Source: Pictodentalium vernedei
Lineage: Eukaryota; Mollusca; Scaphopoda; Dentaliida; Dentaliidae
DNA length: 64,000 nucleotides
NCBI GenBank assembly: GCA_031216915.1
Contig: CM062289.1
Span: 394,966,674-395,030,673, forward strand
Reading direction: 5' to 3'
Numbering within the stretch: the stretch's first letter is position 1; every line of letters starts with the position of its first letter. Below are positions 53,632 to 63,868 of the stretch, piece by piece. The notes under the pieces are model-generated. The model was not told the origin of the DNA. It saw nothing but the letters and a program-made list of their open reading frames with translations, and made no database searches. The position numbers and the translations under genes are program-made.

Positions 53632-54199
53632 TAGTGCTCAAACGACTAGTGAATTCCAAAGTCGACTAGTCAATACCCAAAAGTCAAGTCGACTTCGACT
53701 AGTCATTGGTGATAACGTGTCTCCTTATAACAGTGTTGGTGTTCCGGTAGAGTGCTGAAGGTCCAAATTTGGCTTCACTTGGGCATTCATATACAGCAAC
53801 TTACTGGAACATTATTCTGTTAATATGCTTCTAATTATGCGAAGAGTGAAATTATATAGTCTTATTTAATTTGCCTTGTTGTGATTTATGGGAGAGTGCC
53901 TATAGGCACTCTCCCATAAATTGCAACAAGGCAAATTAATAACATATCCTGATAGCCCAAAATAATTCAGCACTCTACTAGTACCAGTTAAAACAAACTA
54001 CTGTCACTACTGTTAGATGGCAATAGATGAATACATTGATTGCCCAATATTGCTGTTCAAACTGTCTGACAGTGGCACAGAAGGGATACTATTTACCTAA
54101 AAGCTTGAACTCCTCAGACTAGTCGACTGCACAATTGAGAGTCGACTCCTGGTTTGCCCAGAGTCGACATCGACTAGTCGACTAATCGTTTGAGTGCTA
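53632..54199. mobile_element. hAT-like element, TAGTGCTCAAACG family, nested
   Basis: The ends TAGTGCTCAAACGACTAGT and ACTAATCGTTTGAGTGCTA are inverted. A perfect 8-bp duplication GTATTGGT sits at 53624-53631 and 54200-54207. The whole length matches 36226-36784 in opposite orientation. The centre hairpin is GGGAGAGTGCCTATAGGCAC. A repeated GTCGACT motif lies near both ends. Confidence 0.96.
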
Positions 54200-54365
54200 G
54201 TATTGGTATGGTTTTCGCTATCAACAACATATATGTGCTCACATCAATACCAATATCAAATGGAATTTTGGTTACACTGTCTGGCTGCATATGCCTATTT
54301 TACAGCAGACAAAGCCACCAAATTATCAAAATGTTCAAAATAATGCAGGAAATCACTATCAGTCA

Positions 54366-54426
54366 TTGATGTAACAAAACAACTGAGAGAAACTATCCCC
54401 TGGGTATTTTCTCTCAACATTTTTGT
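54366..54426. repeat. Hairpin repeat, TTTGATGTAACAAA family, independent copy
   Basis: Arms ATTGATGTAACAAAACAACT / TTTTTGTTACATCAAAT with GAGAGAAACTA / TATTTTCTCTC inside. Confidence 0.85.
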
Positions 54427-54717
54427 TACATCAAATTGCTGGTGGTGTCTGCTTATAGAAATATTCAGTCCATGGCCTCTTCTTGTCATGAATTTTGTGG
54501 AGCATTCTGTTGTTTACCCTTTTTATTTTTTACCAAATGTCGGGAATATTCTTCACTACCAAAATTTTAGTAGTTTGATATTCCCTCTGTATGGTAAATT
54601 GGTATTGACTCGATACCAAGTGGTATTGATGGTATACCGTCCATCTCTAGTTGTGAGATTGAAGTGAAGCCTTTGTGGTTTTGCGTGTGACAATTGTGAT
54701 AGAACTTCATGGAACTG

Positions 54718-55106
54718 TGGGCGCGGTGGCATTGCAGTAACCGGTTCTCATCAGATCACCAAAGTTAAGCAACGTCAAGCGCAGTTACTCCTTGGTTGGG
54801 TGACCTTCTGAGTGATCGATTCGGACTCCTGCATTGTGTCCTTGGGCAAGGCACTTAACCCTGATTGTCCACATGTGGGCACGATGATGCCATGTACTAA
54901 GGCGTACAGCATATCGATGGTGCACATGTCTTCAACCAATCTAACCCTGCCTGTGCTGCAGTGCAGAGTTACGATGTTGGGGAGCTGGCAGCTGCTCGTT
55001 GCTCGGTGGTTCTCTCTGGGTACTCCGGCTTCCTCCACCCGTAAAACTGTCACCGTCACAATATGACCTTGGCTGTTAAAGTGTTGTTAAACCCTAATAA
55101 ATAAAT
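54718..55106 (+). mobile_element. 5S-rRNA-headed SINE, complete
   Basis: A perfect 15-bp duplication AACTTCATGGAACTG (54703-54717 and 55107-55121). The head begins GGGCGCGGTGGC, as in tRNA-headed copies, then turns into 5S-like sequence: AAGTTAAGCAACG (54763-54775) and TTGGTTGGGTGACC (54792-54805). The body has CCTTGGGCAAGGCACTTAAC and it ends in AATAAATAA. Confidence 0.95.
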
Positions 55107-55121
55107 AACTTCATGGAACTG

Positions 55122-55391
55122 ATGCATCATGGGGTAATATTATCAGTCTGTGTATTGATGATCTATGTAAGTGTTCATAAGGTAGATTCATACTCTCTCT
55201 TTCCGAGTTGATGCTTTCCACTCCGCAGGTTTATTTAGACAAGGCAGGGATTCTTCTGCACTCTTTGGGAAAGGGTCTGGGGCCCATGCCATTGGGAAAA
55301 TTTGTGCCATAGAGGTTCCAATTGAGAATTTGTTTTGGTGGGTGAAAAATATACAAAGACTTAGAAATTTTACTTTGAATTGAATAGAGAA
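55122..55391. other. Intergenic, nothing recognised
   Basis: Spacer without recognised features. Confidence 0.5.
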
Positions 55392-55797
55392 CAGGCCTAA
55401 AAATAAGTAGTCTGACATTTGCAGAATGAGATCCCCACAGTGTGAATTTGATGATGCTATCCCATACAGTGGGCCAATTTATCCTCTGGGTACCTCCTTC
55501 TGTTTTGTTTTGAGACCCTGATTCAGATTGAGGTTCACAGAGGGTAAATTTAGTGATGCTACCCTGCTATAGCAGGGTAGCATCACTAAATTCACCCTCT
55601 GGGGACCTCATTTTGTAGATGTCAGTCTGCTTATTTTCTGGCTTGCCTGCAAACTGTTGCACCATTTTAATTAACCCTTTACCTAACATGAAAAGCAGAC
55701 GACACTTGCAAAAAAAATTCTATGCAGGGTAACATCACTAAATTCACCCTCTGGGAACCTCATTTTTCAGATGACAGTCTGCTAATTTTCTGGCTTG
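55392..55797. mobile_element. hAT-like MITE, CARGCCTG family, rearranged
   Basis: It starts CAGGCCTAAAAATAAG. A first right end (TTATTTTCTGGCTTG) falls at 55645, but the flank matching the left ATAGAGAA is ACAGAGAA after a second right end at 55797. Between them is a broken TTAA element and a second partial right half. This looks like a duplication or gene conversion within the element. Confidence 0.7.
55671..55722. mobile_element. TTAA element, left-end fragment
   Basis: TTAA + CCCTTTACCTAACATGAAAA then GCAGACGACACTTGC, breaking off into the CARGCCTG element after about 50 bases. Confidence 0.8.
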
Positions 55798-55805
55798 ACA
55801 GAGAA

Positions 55806-56164
55806 CATAAAAAACGATACCTAACTAAGTAACTGCATACATGTACATACAAGTAATTCTTAGAACAAAGAGTCACGTGGAATCATGTTCACCCCACTCT
55901 CTGTAGTGTCTATTAAACTATCCTTATACTATTAAAGGAGAACTTGTCATTTGTGACAAATGATTTGTCTTTGAATTCAGACACTTTCTAGGCTTTGTTA
56001 GGTAAGCAATTCAAAGTTTAATGAACAGTTAGTTTCCTGAATTGAGTGGTCATATGGCCTCAGAAAACCAATTGTCCATCCACAGCGATATCTCAGCTGT
56101 GAGTGGATGGATTTCACTGAAATTTGGTATGAGGAATCCTTGTGAGAAGCTGCTCCTGCATGTC
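55806..56164. other. Repeat-derived, no gene
   Basis: Phrases such as TCAGCTGTGAGTGGATGG and TGAAATTTGGTATGAGG recur just downstream, typical of repeated elements rather than genes. Confidence 0.5.
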
Positions 56165-56380
56165 ATGTTATAAAAAGTTGCCCGCATATTTTCACCAGAG
56201 TTACATTACAATCCCTGCTTTGTCAATTTTTAATGATTTTTTTCTGTCTGCAGCAATATCTCAGCAGTGAGTGGATGAAAATCAATGAAATTTGGTACAA
56301 GGGATCCTTGTGACAAGTTGCCCCTGCACATGTTATAAAAACGGTGCCTGTTTATTTTTCACCAGAGTTATGGTCCTTGC
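56060..56380 (+). repeat. Imperfect ~185-bp tandem repeat
   Basis: CAGCGATATCTCAGC...GAGTGGATGG...TGAAATTTGGTA...TTGTGA...TGTTATAAAAA occurs twice, from about 56080 and 56255. The middle part matches the insert at 50270-50347. Confidence 0.7.
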
Positions 56381-56837
56381 ATTTCAGTGACATGTGCCAA
56401 ATTAATTCCCATAGTAGGGGACCACACTTTTTACGAATCTGCTTGTTAACTAAGTGAACTGTCGGTGAGCATCCATCAGTTTTACTGATTTTCTTGTTCT
56501 TCAAGGGGGACTGAGATTGGGAAATTTGGGGTTGGGAATTGGGAAAAGTTATACCCAAATGCCATTTGGAAAGGGGCTCATGTTCAGCCCCTGTAGACAC
56601 CCAAAAGAATGCCTGCTAATCTAAGGAATCAGCCGATTAAGAACACCCATCACTATTTAATGCCCATGCTTTCTAATCACTGGTAGAAGGTAATTGTTCA
56701 GATGATTATTGGTATACATCCCCCAGTCCTTGTAGTTCAAGCCAACTTCAAGGACTGAAAGTACCTGTAGTCCAAGAACTGAATGTTGTAGTACTTCGTG
56801 TATAATGCAGTGTGTCAAAGACTTTTTTTGGTATCAA
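56381..56837. other. Intergenic, nothing recognised
   Basis: No gene or element ends. Confidence 0.5.
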
Positions 56838-56945
56838 CAGGGGCCAAATGTGGGACCCTTTCCCATGGCATTTGTGTATGATTTTTCTCACAGGGGCCAA
56901 ATGTGGGGCCCTTTCCCATGGCATTTGGGCATGATTTTTCTCAGT
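56838..56945 (+). repeat. 53-bp tandem duplication
   Basis: CAGGGGCCAAATGTGGG...CCATGGCATTTG...ATGATTTTTCTCA occurs at 56838 and 56891 with few changes. Confidence 0.88.
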
Positions 56946-57021
56946 TCCAACCCAAAATTTCCCAATCTCACTCTGCACTGAAACAAACATTTAATTCACA
57001 TTTGGTGTTCTTCACTGACAG

Positions 57022-57274
57022 CAAGCCAGAAAATAAGCAGACTGTCATCTGCAATATGAGGCCCCCTGAGGGTGAATTTAGTGATGCTACCCTGCACAGC
57101 AGGGTAGCATCACTAAATTTACCCTCTGTGAACCTCAATCTGAATCAGGTTCTCAAAACTAAACATAAAGAGGTACCCAGAGGATAAATTGGCCCACTGT
57201 ATGAGATAGCATAATCAAATTCACCCTCTGGGGACCTCATTCTGCAAATGTCAGCCTGCTTATTTTCAGGCCTG
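57022..57274. mobile_element. hAT-like MITE, CARGCCTG family
   Basis: The ends CAAGCCAGAAAATAAGC and GCTTATTTTCAGGCCTG are inverted. A perfect 8-bp duplication ACTGACAG (57014-57021 and 57275-57282). The orientation is opposite to the 2343 copy. Confidence 0.93.
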
Positions 57275-57352
57275 ACTGACAGTCGCTGTGCCCCAACATG
57301 CAGTCTTTAGGTACATTTGCAAGTTACTTTGAAAGAACCTTGTCAGTTATTT

Positions 57353-57398
57353 TAGGCAAGTCTTGGCTGCCTATATAGGCAGACAAGATTTGCCTAGA
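57353..57398. repeat. Short hairpin, TAGGCAAGTCTTG arms
   Basis: Arms TAGGCAAGTCTTGGCTGCC / GGCAGACAAGATTTGCCTA. Similar in plan to the hairpin at 8647-8712 (AGTCTTGGCTGCC). Confidence 0.75.
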
Positions 57399-58160
57399 AA
57401 CAACTGCAAAGCTACAGAATGTAGTCTGACAAACTGTAGCAAAAGGACATAAATATCTCCAGGCCTTTAAGGGTTAATGGTGTATGAAGAGTTTAACAGA
57501 GATTACAGAGACTGGTTTGATCATGATTTAGTGTTCATGATTTAGTGTGACTGTTTGTTATACATGTATAATGCATACTCCATGTATACATGCAGTAGCT
57601 TCTGCATTAATGTTCTCAGTTCAATTTGAAGGTAATAGTTTTTATTCTTTGTTTTTTCCTCTGAAACAAACTCCCAATTGGAGCCTTCACAACACAAATT
57701 TTCCCAATGACATGGGCCCAGGATCCTTTCCCAAAGTGGGCAGAAGAATGTTTATTTAGCTAGTGTTCGCTTAGCTGGGCGAAGAGACATGGTGTAGACA
57801 ATGGTTGGCACTCAACCATCTTCCATCAATTAGTGGTCCATGTCAGGAATTGTCGAAGGTATTGGCCCGACAACCATTTTTCCTGGGAGGAGAGAGCGAT
57901 GTTGCTTTTCATACTCTCCATTGTTTATGCTGTTGGGTGCCAATGGCACCAAAAATATAGTATTTGGCACCAACATTTGACACCAAAGATATCCTTTTGG
58001 TTGGTCTCAAAGATTATGTAGTTTATTATTTCAGAGTGTTGTTTTTGATAAAATCGCTGTCTAATGACACAGGCCAGTAAATAGTAATCATAAAATTACT
58101 TTGTAAACATTAATAATGGCCTTTTATTTTTAACTGCGACTAGCAGTTGTATAAGTGGCA
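57399..58160. other. Intergenic, nothing recognised
   Basis: About 760 bases; no gene recognised on either strand. Confidence 0.5.
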
Positions 58161-58162
58161 AT

Positions 58163-58203
58163 GTCGGTCTGTCTGTCGGTCGGTCGGTCTGTCGGTCTGT
58201 CTG
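58163..58203 (+). repeat. (GTCG/GTCT)n microsatellite
   Basis: Mixed tetranucleotide run GGTCTGTCTGTCGGTCGGTC. Confidence 0.9.
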
Positions 58204-58357
58204 TGACCAACGAGTTTCAAAACTCAATAACTTTTGAAATACTTGATGGAATGACTTTATATTTGGCATGTAAGTGTATCTTATTGATGTCTAGCCACTG
58301 TTCAATGCATGTGTTGTTCCAAATATTTTTCTGGGAGTCATGGCCCTTGATGAACTT

Positions 58358-58429
58358 AGAATTTTGTGAGATTGTACCACCTGTCGCAGCTACAGAATTT
58401 TGTGAGATTGTACCACCTGTCGCAGCTAC
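58358..58429 (+). repeat. 36-bp tandem duplication
   Basis: AGAATTTTGTGAGATTGTAC... through CGCAGCTAC is exactly repeated at 58358 and 58394; perfect identity suggests a recent event. Confidence 0.92.
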
Positions 58430-58540
58430 GGCATCGATGTCGCAATTTTTTATCATCTATTTTTTTTTTTATCACTTGTGGTTTTTTTGCAACTGAAATA
58501 CTTAAAAGAACCAGGTAACACTGAATTAAAATATCATACT

Positions 58541-58613
58541 TTGAGTGAAACAAGGCACCATCTGCAATGCATTAGCATTGCAGATGGTGCATTGTTGCAC
58601 TCAAGGGATGATA
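58541..58613. repeat. Hairpin, TCCCTTGAG family, copy 2
   Basis: TTGAGTG / CACTCAA outer arms and GCACCATCTGCAATGC / complement inside. Compare 47633-47696. Confidence 0.85.
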
Positions 58614-58678
58614 CATGATTAATTTGTTCTCATTTAAAATCAGATTCCATTTGGCACTAAAATCTTTTGGCACCGAAT

Positions 58679-59540
58679 TAGAGATGGGCGGTTAACCGAA
58701 AATTCGGTTCTGTTTTGTTATCAAAACCAAAACCGAGACCAAAACAATTACTGAAAACCATCATCGCGGTTTTCAACTTCAGTGTTGAAAAACTCTAATC
58801 AGGTCTTCAATTCTCAGAATAAAGAGATGAACAACCTAAAATTAACCTATTTTCAAACTTCAGAGTCGCAATACCCCGTTTTCAGAACAGCTGCAGTAAT
58901 TGGTATTGCGTTCGAGCATGGCATTGACCGTGAAAATAGGTGACAAAATTACTTCTTTTGCATTGTGTTTTAAACATTCATCTGTTTATCAAATGCGATT
59001 TCCTTTGCTGAACTGAAACTTGTCACTTGTTCCACATTTATAATGACAAATATATTTATTTCTACATGTAATTTTGAAACCATGAACTCCAAAGCCAGCG
59101 TCAAAATCACAGTTGAAGTTGGATGGAAATTTCGGGTTACAATGACCTATATGAGGCTTATGCGCGACTTTTACTCGATTAAATTTTTATGGTCGACATA
59201 ATATTTTAAGGTGTGTCGGGTTACCCTAAACACAGGTATTTGGGGAGGGGGCTAATTTTGCAACAGACTCGAGGCAAAAATCATTGTTCTCAAACTTGAA
59301 ACTCTTGAAATAAAATTTATGCCAATACATTGTGCTCAGGAAATCAGAGTACCGGTATAGGATATTACACAGGTGAGTTGAACTAGAAAGGGAGTCCCAT
59401 TGACACAGACTGGCACCAAATACATCTTTTTACATGCAAATGCAATGTATTGTTATGTTTGTACAATGAAAACCGAAACCGAAAACCAGACTCTGAATGA
59501 AACCGAAACCGACCAGAAATTTGAAAACCACCCATCTCTA
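58679..59540. mobile_element. 862-bp hAT-like element, TAGAGATGGGCGG ends
   Basis: The ends TAGAGATGGGCGGTTAACCG and CCACCCATCTCTA are inverted. A perfect 8-bp duplication CACCGAAT (58671-58678 and 59541-59548). AACCGAAA-type repeats lie near both ends. No transposase frame. Related ends occur at 9079, 20814 and 54652. Confidence 0.95.
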
Positions 59541-59773
59541 CACCGAATAAAATTCCACTCGTCAACAGCCAGCATGATTACTGGTGCTCTATCAGGTATA
59601 TCCTTCAGATAGGAAACAGATAATGGAGCGATGCTGTTGGCCAGCTGGTTGCGATGACCCATCAAGCTAGCTGCTGTTTGTAGGGAAAGAGCTATACTAT
59701 CTCTCGTGGCCTTACAGACATGTTGCTCCTAGTAGGAAATAGGTAGTTATTAATCATTGATGAGACTCCCTCT

Positions 59774-60423
59774 CAGGGCTCAAAATAAGTGGTGTCGCGT
59801 CGCTTTTTGCTATGCAAAACTTGCAAAAAGCTACACAATGTTAAATTATGTATAGCATTTTGCGATACAAGATAATCATCTGCAGCCTATTAGGCTGCAG
59901 TTGATTATCTTGTATCGCAAAATGTAAATGAAAATTTGCAAACAAATTTGAAAACTAGTTCACTGATGCTTTACTTCTCATTGTGGAACATTCCAGGCAT
60001 AACTCAGATTAACTCTCCATCAAGCATTATTACCAACTTCATATGTAAGATGAGTTCTGTTGGTTTAAATACTTCCTGTTTTTACAACATTTTGCATAAA
60101 ATGTCCATTAAAAATAACTACAAGCCCATCAAATTAAAAATCCCAACTTCCATTTTGAGAACTCTATTAAATAAACAACCAAGACGCCATTTATAACAGT
60201 ATACAAGTCAGTTAAAAAAACATAGTAAATGTTTCATGTGTTGCAGATCATTTGGAAATGCCCAGAAATGGATGGAAACTATTCTATCTACTTAGAAGAA
60301 TTCAATATAAAGCAGCATAATATAACTCCGGTATACAAAATAGCTATGTAATTTTTACAAAATGCTATTCATTTTTTGGAAATGCGTAGCATTTTCAAAG
60401 AAAAAAAGTTATTTTGAGCACTG
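59774..60423. mobile_element. 650-bp hAT-like element, CAGGGCTCAAAATA family
   Basis: The ends CAGGGCTCAAAATAAGT and TTATTTTGAGCACTG are inverted. A perfect 8-bp duplication CTCCCTCT (59766-59773 and 60424-60431). A hairpin at about 59860-59925 has arms TTTTGCGATACAAGATAATC / complement and centre GCAGCCTATTAGGCTGC, shared with 36119-37305. Confidence 0.96.
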
Positions 60424-60566
60424 CTCCCTCTCTTCATAATAATTTGCAATTATTTACTTCAAAGCAACAACTGGTGCTTTGCAAAAAAATTACTGCAAAA
60501 TAATTCTTTAAAAGCTATATTGTAGCATAGATATTCCAATCCTATTTATTTTGTAGTTATTGGAGG

Positions 60567-60578
60567 GGGGGGGGGGGA
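60567..60578 (+). repeat. Poly-G run
   Basis: Run of about 12 G in AT-rich surroundings. Confidence 0.85.
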
Positions 60579-60691
60579 TAAAAGATTGATAATTTCCATC
60601 AGTTATCACTGAATAATGAATATGAAATAAATTTAATTGTTAAAAAACAAGAAAGGGTTGGAATTTCAATGGATTCAGATATCTGTATTCA

Positions 60692-60942
60692 TTAACCCTT
60701 TACCTAACATGGAAAGCAGACGACGCTTGCAAAAAAAATTCTTGAATAACTAATTTTTTTCATTTTTTGTCTCAAAAACATAGGTTATGACCCCTCGTTG
60801 GAACGAGCTCGATGTGCTCGTTCCAATGAGGGGTCATAACCTATGTTTTTGAGACAAAAAATGAAAAAATACTGAAAATTAATTGGCGATTGTTGAGAAT
60901 CGCGCTTGCCGGTTTTGGCCGTTAAATTGGGTAAAGGGTTAA
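60692..60942. mobile_element. Palindromic TTAA element, best-preserved copy
   Basis: TTAA + CCCTTTACCTAACATGGAAA at the left, TTGGGTAAAGGG + TTAA at the right. The stem runs from CATTTTTTGTCTCAAAAACA through GACCCCTCGTTGGAACGAGC. It is nearly fully paired over about 100 bases. Confidence 0.92.
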
Positions 60943-61020
60943 ATTTAAATCCATTTTTGTTTGATTAATTTGAAGTGGCCCCTGACATTGGAAATCACAG
61001 AGTGCGTTAATTCACATTGT

Positions 61021-61400
61021 TAGCTCACCTGACTGAAAGTCAGGTTGAGGTATTCGGATCACTTTTTGTCTGTCGTCTGCCGTGAAAGTGGTGTTTGGGT
61101 CTTTTTCTCCCAAACCACTGGCCACATTTTAATGAAATTTCACATGATTAGTGGTTATATAGGGGCATTTGGGTTTTTCTTCAAATTGGGTTTCTACTCA
61201 TATTGAGGAGATGTTGGGGCCCAAATACCCCAATTTATTTTAGAATCTTCTCATGAATCAGCTGTAGTAGAGACTTGATATTTGGTATACAGCTTCCTTT
61301 TGAGATGTATACTCAAGTTTGTTCAAGAGAAGTTCGAGGGCCAATATTTGTCGTCATTATGGGAGGGGCAAGAATTTTTGCCTCTCCCAAAATCTCTATA
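61021..61400 (+). mobile_element. Left-end fragment of the TTAGCTCACC element
   Basis: TTAGCTCACCTGACTGAAAG followed by TCTCCCAAACCACTGG and the ATCTTCTCATGAATCAGC section match the first ~380 bases of 37494-39667, then the match stops. Confidence 0.78.
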
Positions 61401-61548
61401 TTTTTATACTGTACCAATGACCCAGACATAGCTGGTGCTAACTCTTAAAATATAGGGCCAAACACAAATTTTGCCCCCCAATCCCCAAAATTTGCATCTA
61501 AAACCAAAGAAAACATGTCCTGAATGGCCCTCCACACTTCACCTCTAC

Positions 61549-61822
61549 TGCGCATGCGCAGTGTCAAGGACGTTTCGAAATTGGCGCCATTGATCATTCT
61601 TAGTTTGGCCCTTCATCAGTTAACATCTGACTGATCTTTGTGCTTGTAAATCTCAGTTTAAATGATGCCAGACACATAAATATTAGTGAAATGGTGATTC
61701 TAAGGAGGATATAGAAGGAGGAGAGGAAAAATGTGTGACAGAAAATTATCAGGGCTGTAACTTAAAATTTTTTAATGAAATTATGTTAAGTTACCTATTT
61801 TCGAGGCAGCAGCCATTTTGTT
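61549..61822. promoter_or_regulatory. Promoter-like motif cluster (NRF1, E2F-like, YY1-like)
   Basis: TGCGCATGCGCA (61549-61560) is a perfect NRF1 palindrome. TTGGCGCC (61581-61588) resembles an E2F site. GCCATTTTG (61812-61820) is a reverse YY1-type core. Such sites cluster in CpG promoters of housekeeping genes. No TATA box or coding start is evident, so a promoter is an inference. Confidence 0.4.
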
Positions 61823-62731
61823 GTCATTCTTGTTATCAAGTTACACTGATTTTTCAGTGTTTTCTTCTCTCCTTTTCCTTTAAGTCCCCTCTTGCTATTC
61901 TCCCATGCTTTTGGCATATTTTCTGTAATTATTATTACTAAAATTTCTTGGGAGTTTTAGCTGAATAACAGAATGAATTCTGTTCTTTTCCCCATGTTTA
62001 CGTCTTCACCTATAGGTGGTTAGGCGTTGTGTTCTGCATCTACCATCTGATGTTCTGCAGTTTCTTCCCTGGAAGTCTCTGTTTTGCATCAGATAGTGTA
62101 TTTTTGGTAACTGATTTCGGGCATGGGTGCCTGGAGTCTTATTTTAGTGTTTTTACACTTATTGTTTACATTTACAACAGCCCTCTGTGTGAGGGGGTAT
62201 TTCTTGAAAATAATATCTTGATGTTAATTTAATCATAACTAGATACATTATTATTGTTCGTAAGTGTTGCATAAATTGTTTAAAATATTTTTAAAATTTT
62301 TGTCCACACTTAGGCTTGGGATCCATTGGGGCTCAACGTTACTTTTCAGAAACTTGGGCTGTTCTGAAAAAATATTTTTTCAAAATATTTTGATTTCAAT
62401 TATTTTTTCTATGTTAATGGATCATATTATTATGTATTTTGATTGTCAGGGGTTGGTGCGAGTACCAGGACTTTGTTTTCTTTTCACACTGAAAGGATTT
62501 TGATCAATTGTAGTAAGAGGAAGTCTTCCTCTGACTTTTATAATCATTCTATATGTAGTCAGTGTACTCGCACTAACTCCTGTTCTGTATGTGATGATTT
62601 CGATGACAACATGGGAAGCGTATGTCACGGTATGTTAGTGGGGAATTGGACATTCCGGTCCTTTCCCCGCAGGGTCACTCTACTTTATCAATTTCTATTT
62701 CAGACGATCAAGATTAGGGTGATGTATCCGT
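61823..62731. other. No gene recognised; possible splice acceptor near 62703
   Basis: AT-rich until about 62440. A pyrimidine-rich TATCAATTTCTATTTCAG ends at 62703, which could serve as a 3' splice site, but no open frame follows it. Confidence 0.35.
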
Positions 62732-63701
62732 GATGTCTTCCAACAGTGTGCCTCCGTCGTCACAATTAATGAAGGGCTAGCGGAAAAGTGCTCATGTAAA
62801 TACGCCAATTGCCTAAGAGGACCCTAGTAGGTTCGACGGCCTTTGACGTCCGCTAGCTCGCCCGGTGTAGCGTCCATTCATCGAATGGTTCGGCAGCCGG
62901 GTTCGTCCGTTGCGGTCTAGAAGGAGTTTTGGGGTGATGCGAGCACTATAAATCAACCAAATGCACACCCAGTGACGGCGGATTAGAGGGAGAACGGAGG
63001 AAGCCTTTTAGTCCGGTTCCTAGCTCGTTCAGGTCCATCCGGACGGCGAGCGAGAGAGGCCCCTCTCTCGTACAACAACATCTGGCCCCAGATGTTGTGG
63101 TACAAAATGTTTCGCATTCGGAGCATACGTCCGCCGCTCGGGACGCTCCGACATATAGTCAGTCCGGAGAGACTGTCAATAAGGCTTCCTCATTCTCATG
63201 GTAGCGCACACGACCGCTCTTGGCTACGTGACCTCGGATATCCAGTCAGCTTCGCCAGTCAGAGAATCATCGGCGACCAGGTCACACCATCCGGTAGCCA
63301 GGGACACGAGGCCTGCAGACTCCGGACGTTCGCATAGGAAAGTGTGCGGGAGTCAACGTACACGGAGCTTCCGGCGGCAATGCATCGTAAGACCGCTACT
63401 GCACAGGCCTCGGGGACGGATGTGCTATCCTAAATAGCACAGCTTATCGCAGCATCCCAGCAACAACTGAATCTGTCGCATAATGTTTTATCCGACGATG
63501 CTGGGTCGGGACGCTCCGCGGAAGCGGGTACGGACGTCCGAAAATTTCATCCGGTCCGACGGGATACCGAAAGGGATTCGGAGGATTTCGAGCTTTCCCT
63601 TTCGGAACAACATATGCTGTTGTGTATGTCATCTGACTTGATCTTCTACAGGTTCTTTCGTCGGACCAGAATGCTGCGATGCCGGATAAGAAACTGATAG
63701 C
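62729..63701 (+). pseudogene. Decayed CpG-rich open region, possibly retroelement gag-like
   Basis: Composition shifts to CpG-rich. Readable pieces scatter over frames: DVFQQCASVVTINEGLAEKC at 62732, CSCKYANCLRGP next, a Ser/Arg-rich stretch (SFRSIRTASERGPSLVQQ) near 63020-63080, and an acidic stretch (DTERDSEDFELSLSEQ) near 63570. Stops and frame changes separate them. A Cys-cluster followed by a Ser-rich linker recalls gag-type proteins of DIRS or Ty3 retroelements, but no reverse transcriptase or integrase is in the window. Identity not established. Confidence 0.3.
62732..62866 (+). repeat. ~130-bp repeat, copy 1
   Basis: GATGTCTTCCAACAGTGTGC through CGCTAGCTCGCC matches 63869-64000 at roughly three quarters of positions by eye. 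The two are 1.14 kb apart in the same orientation. Confidence 0.8.
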
Positions 63702-63868
63702 GTCGGTGGACTTAGAAATTTTTGGTTCGGTTCAGGGACATCGTCCCTCAGTTCCGACATAGTCCAATAATGTCACACAAACTTTCGAATTATTGAACGA
63801 CGCTATATATTTATTATTATATGCTTGCTATTACCAAGCATTTCTGGTTTCTTGTTTGCAAAGTTACG

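Larger units (their letters stand above)
53564..54652. mobile_element. Probable hAT-like element hosting another hAT-like element
   Basis: The left end AGAGCTGGAGGG and the complement of the right end AGAGATGGACGG agree at 10 of 12. TTGTGAAC and TTGTGAGA border them (6 of 8). The interior has GGTATTG repeats. It contains the 53632-54199 element and the 54366 hairpin. Decayed, so medium confidence. Confidence 0.6.
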
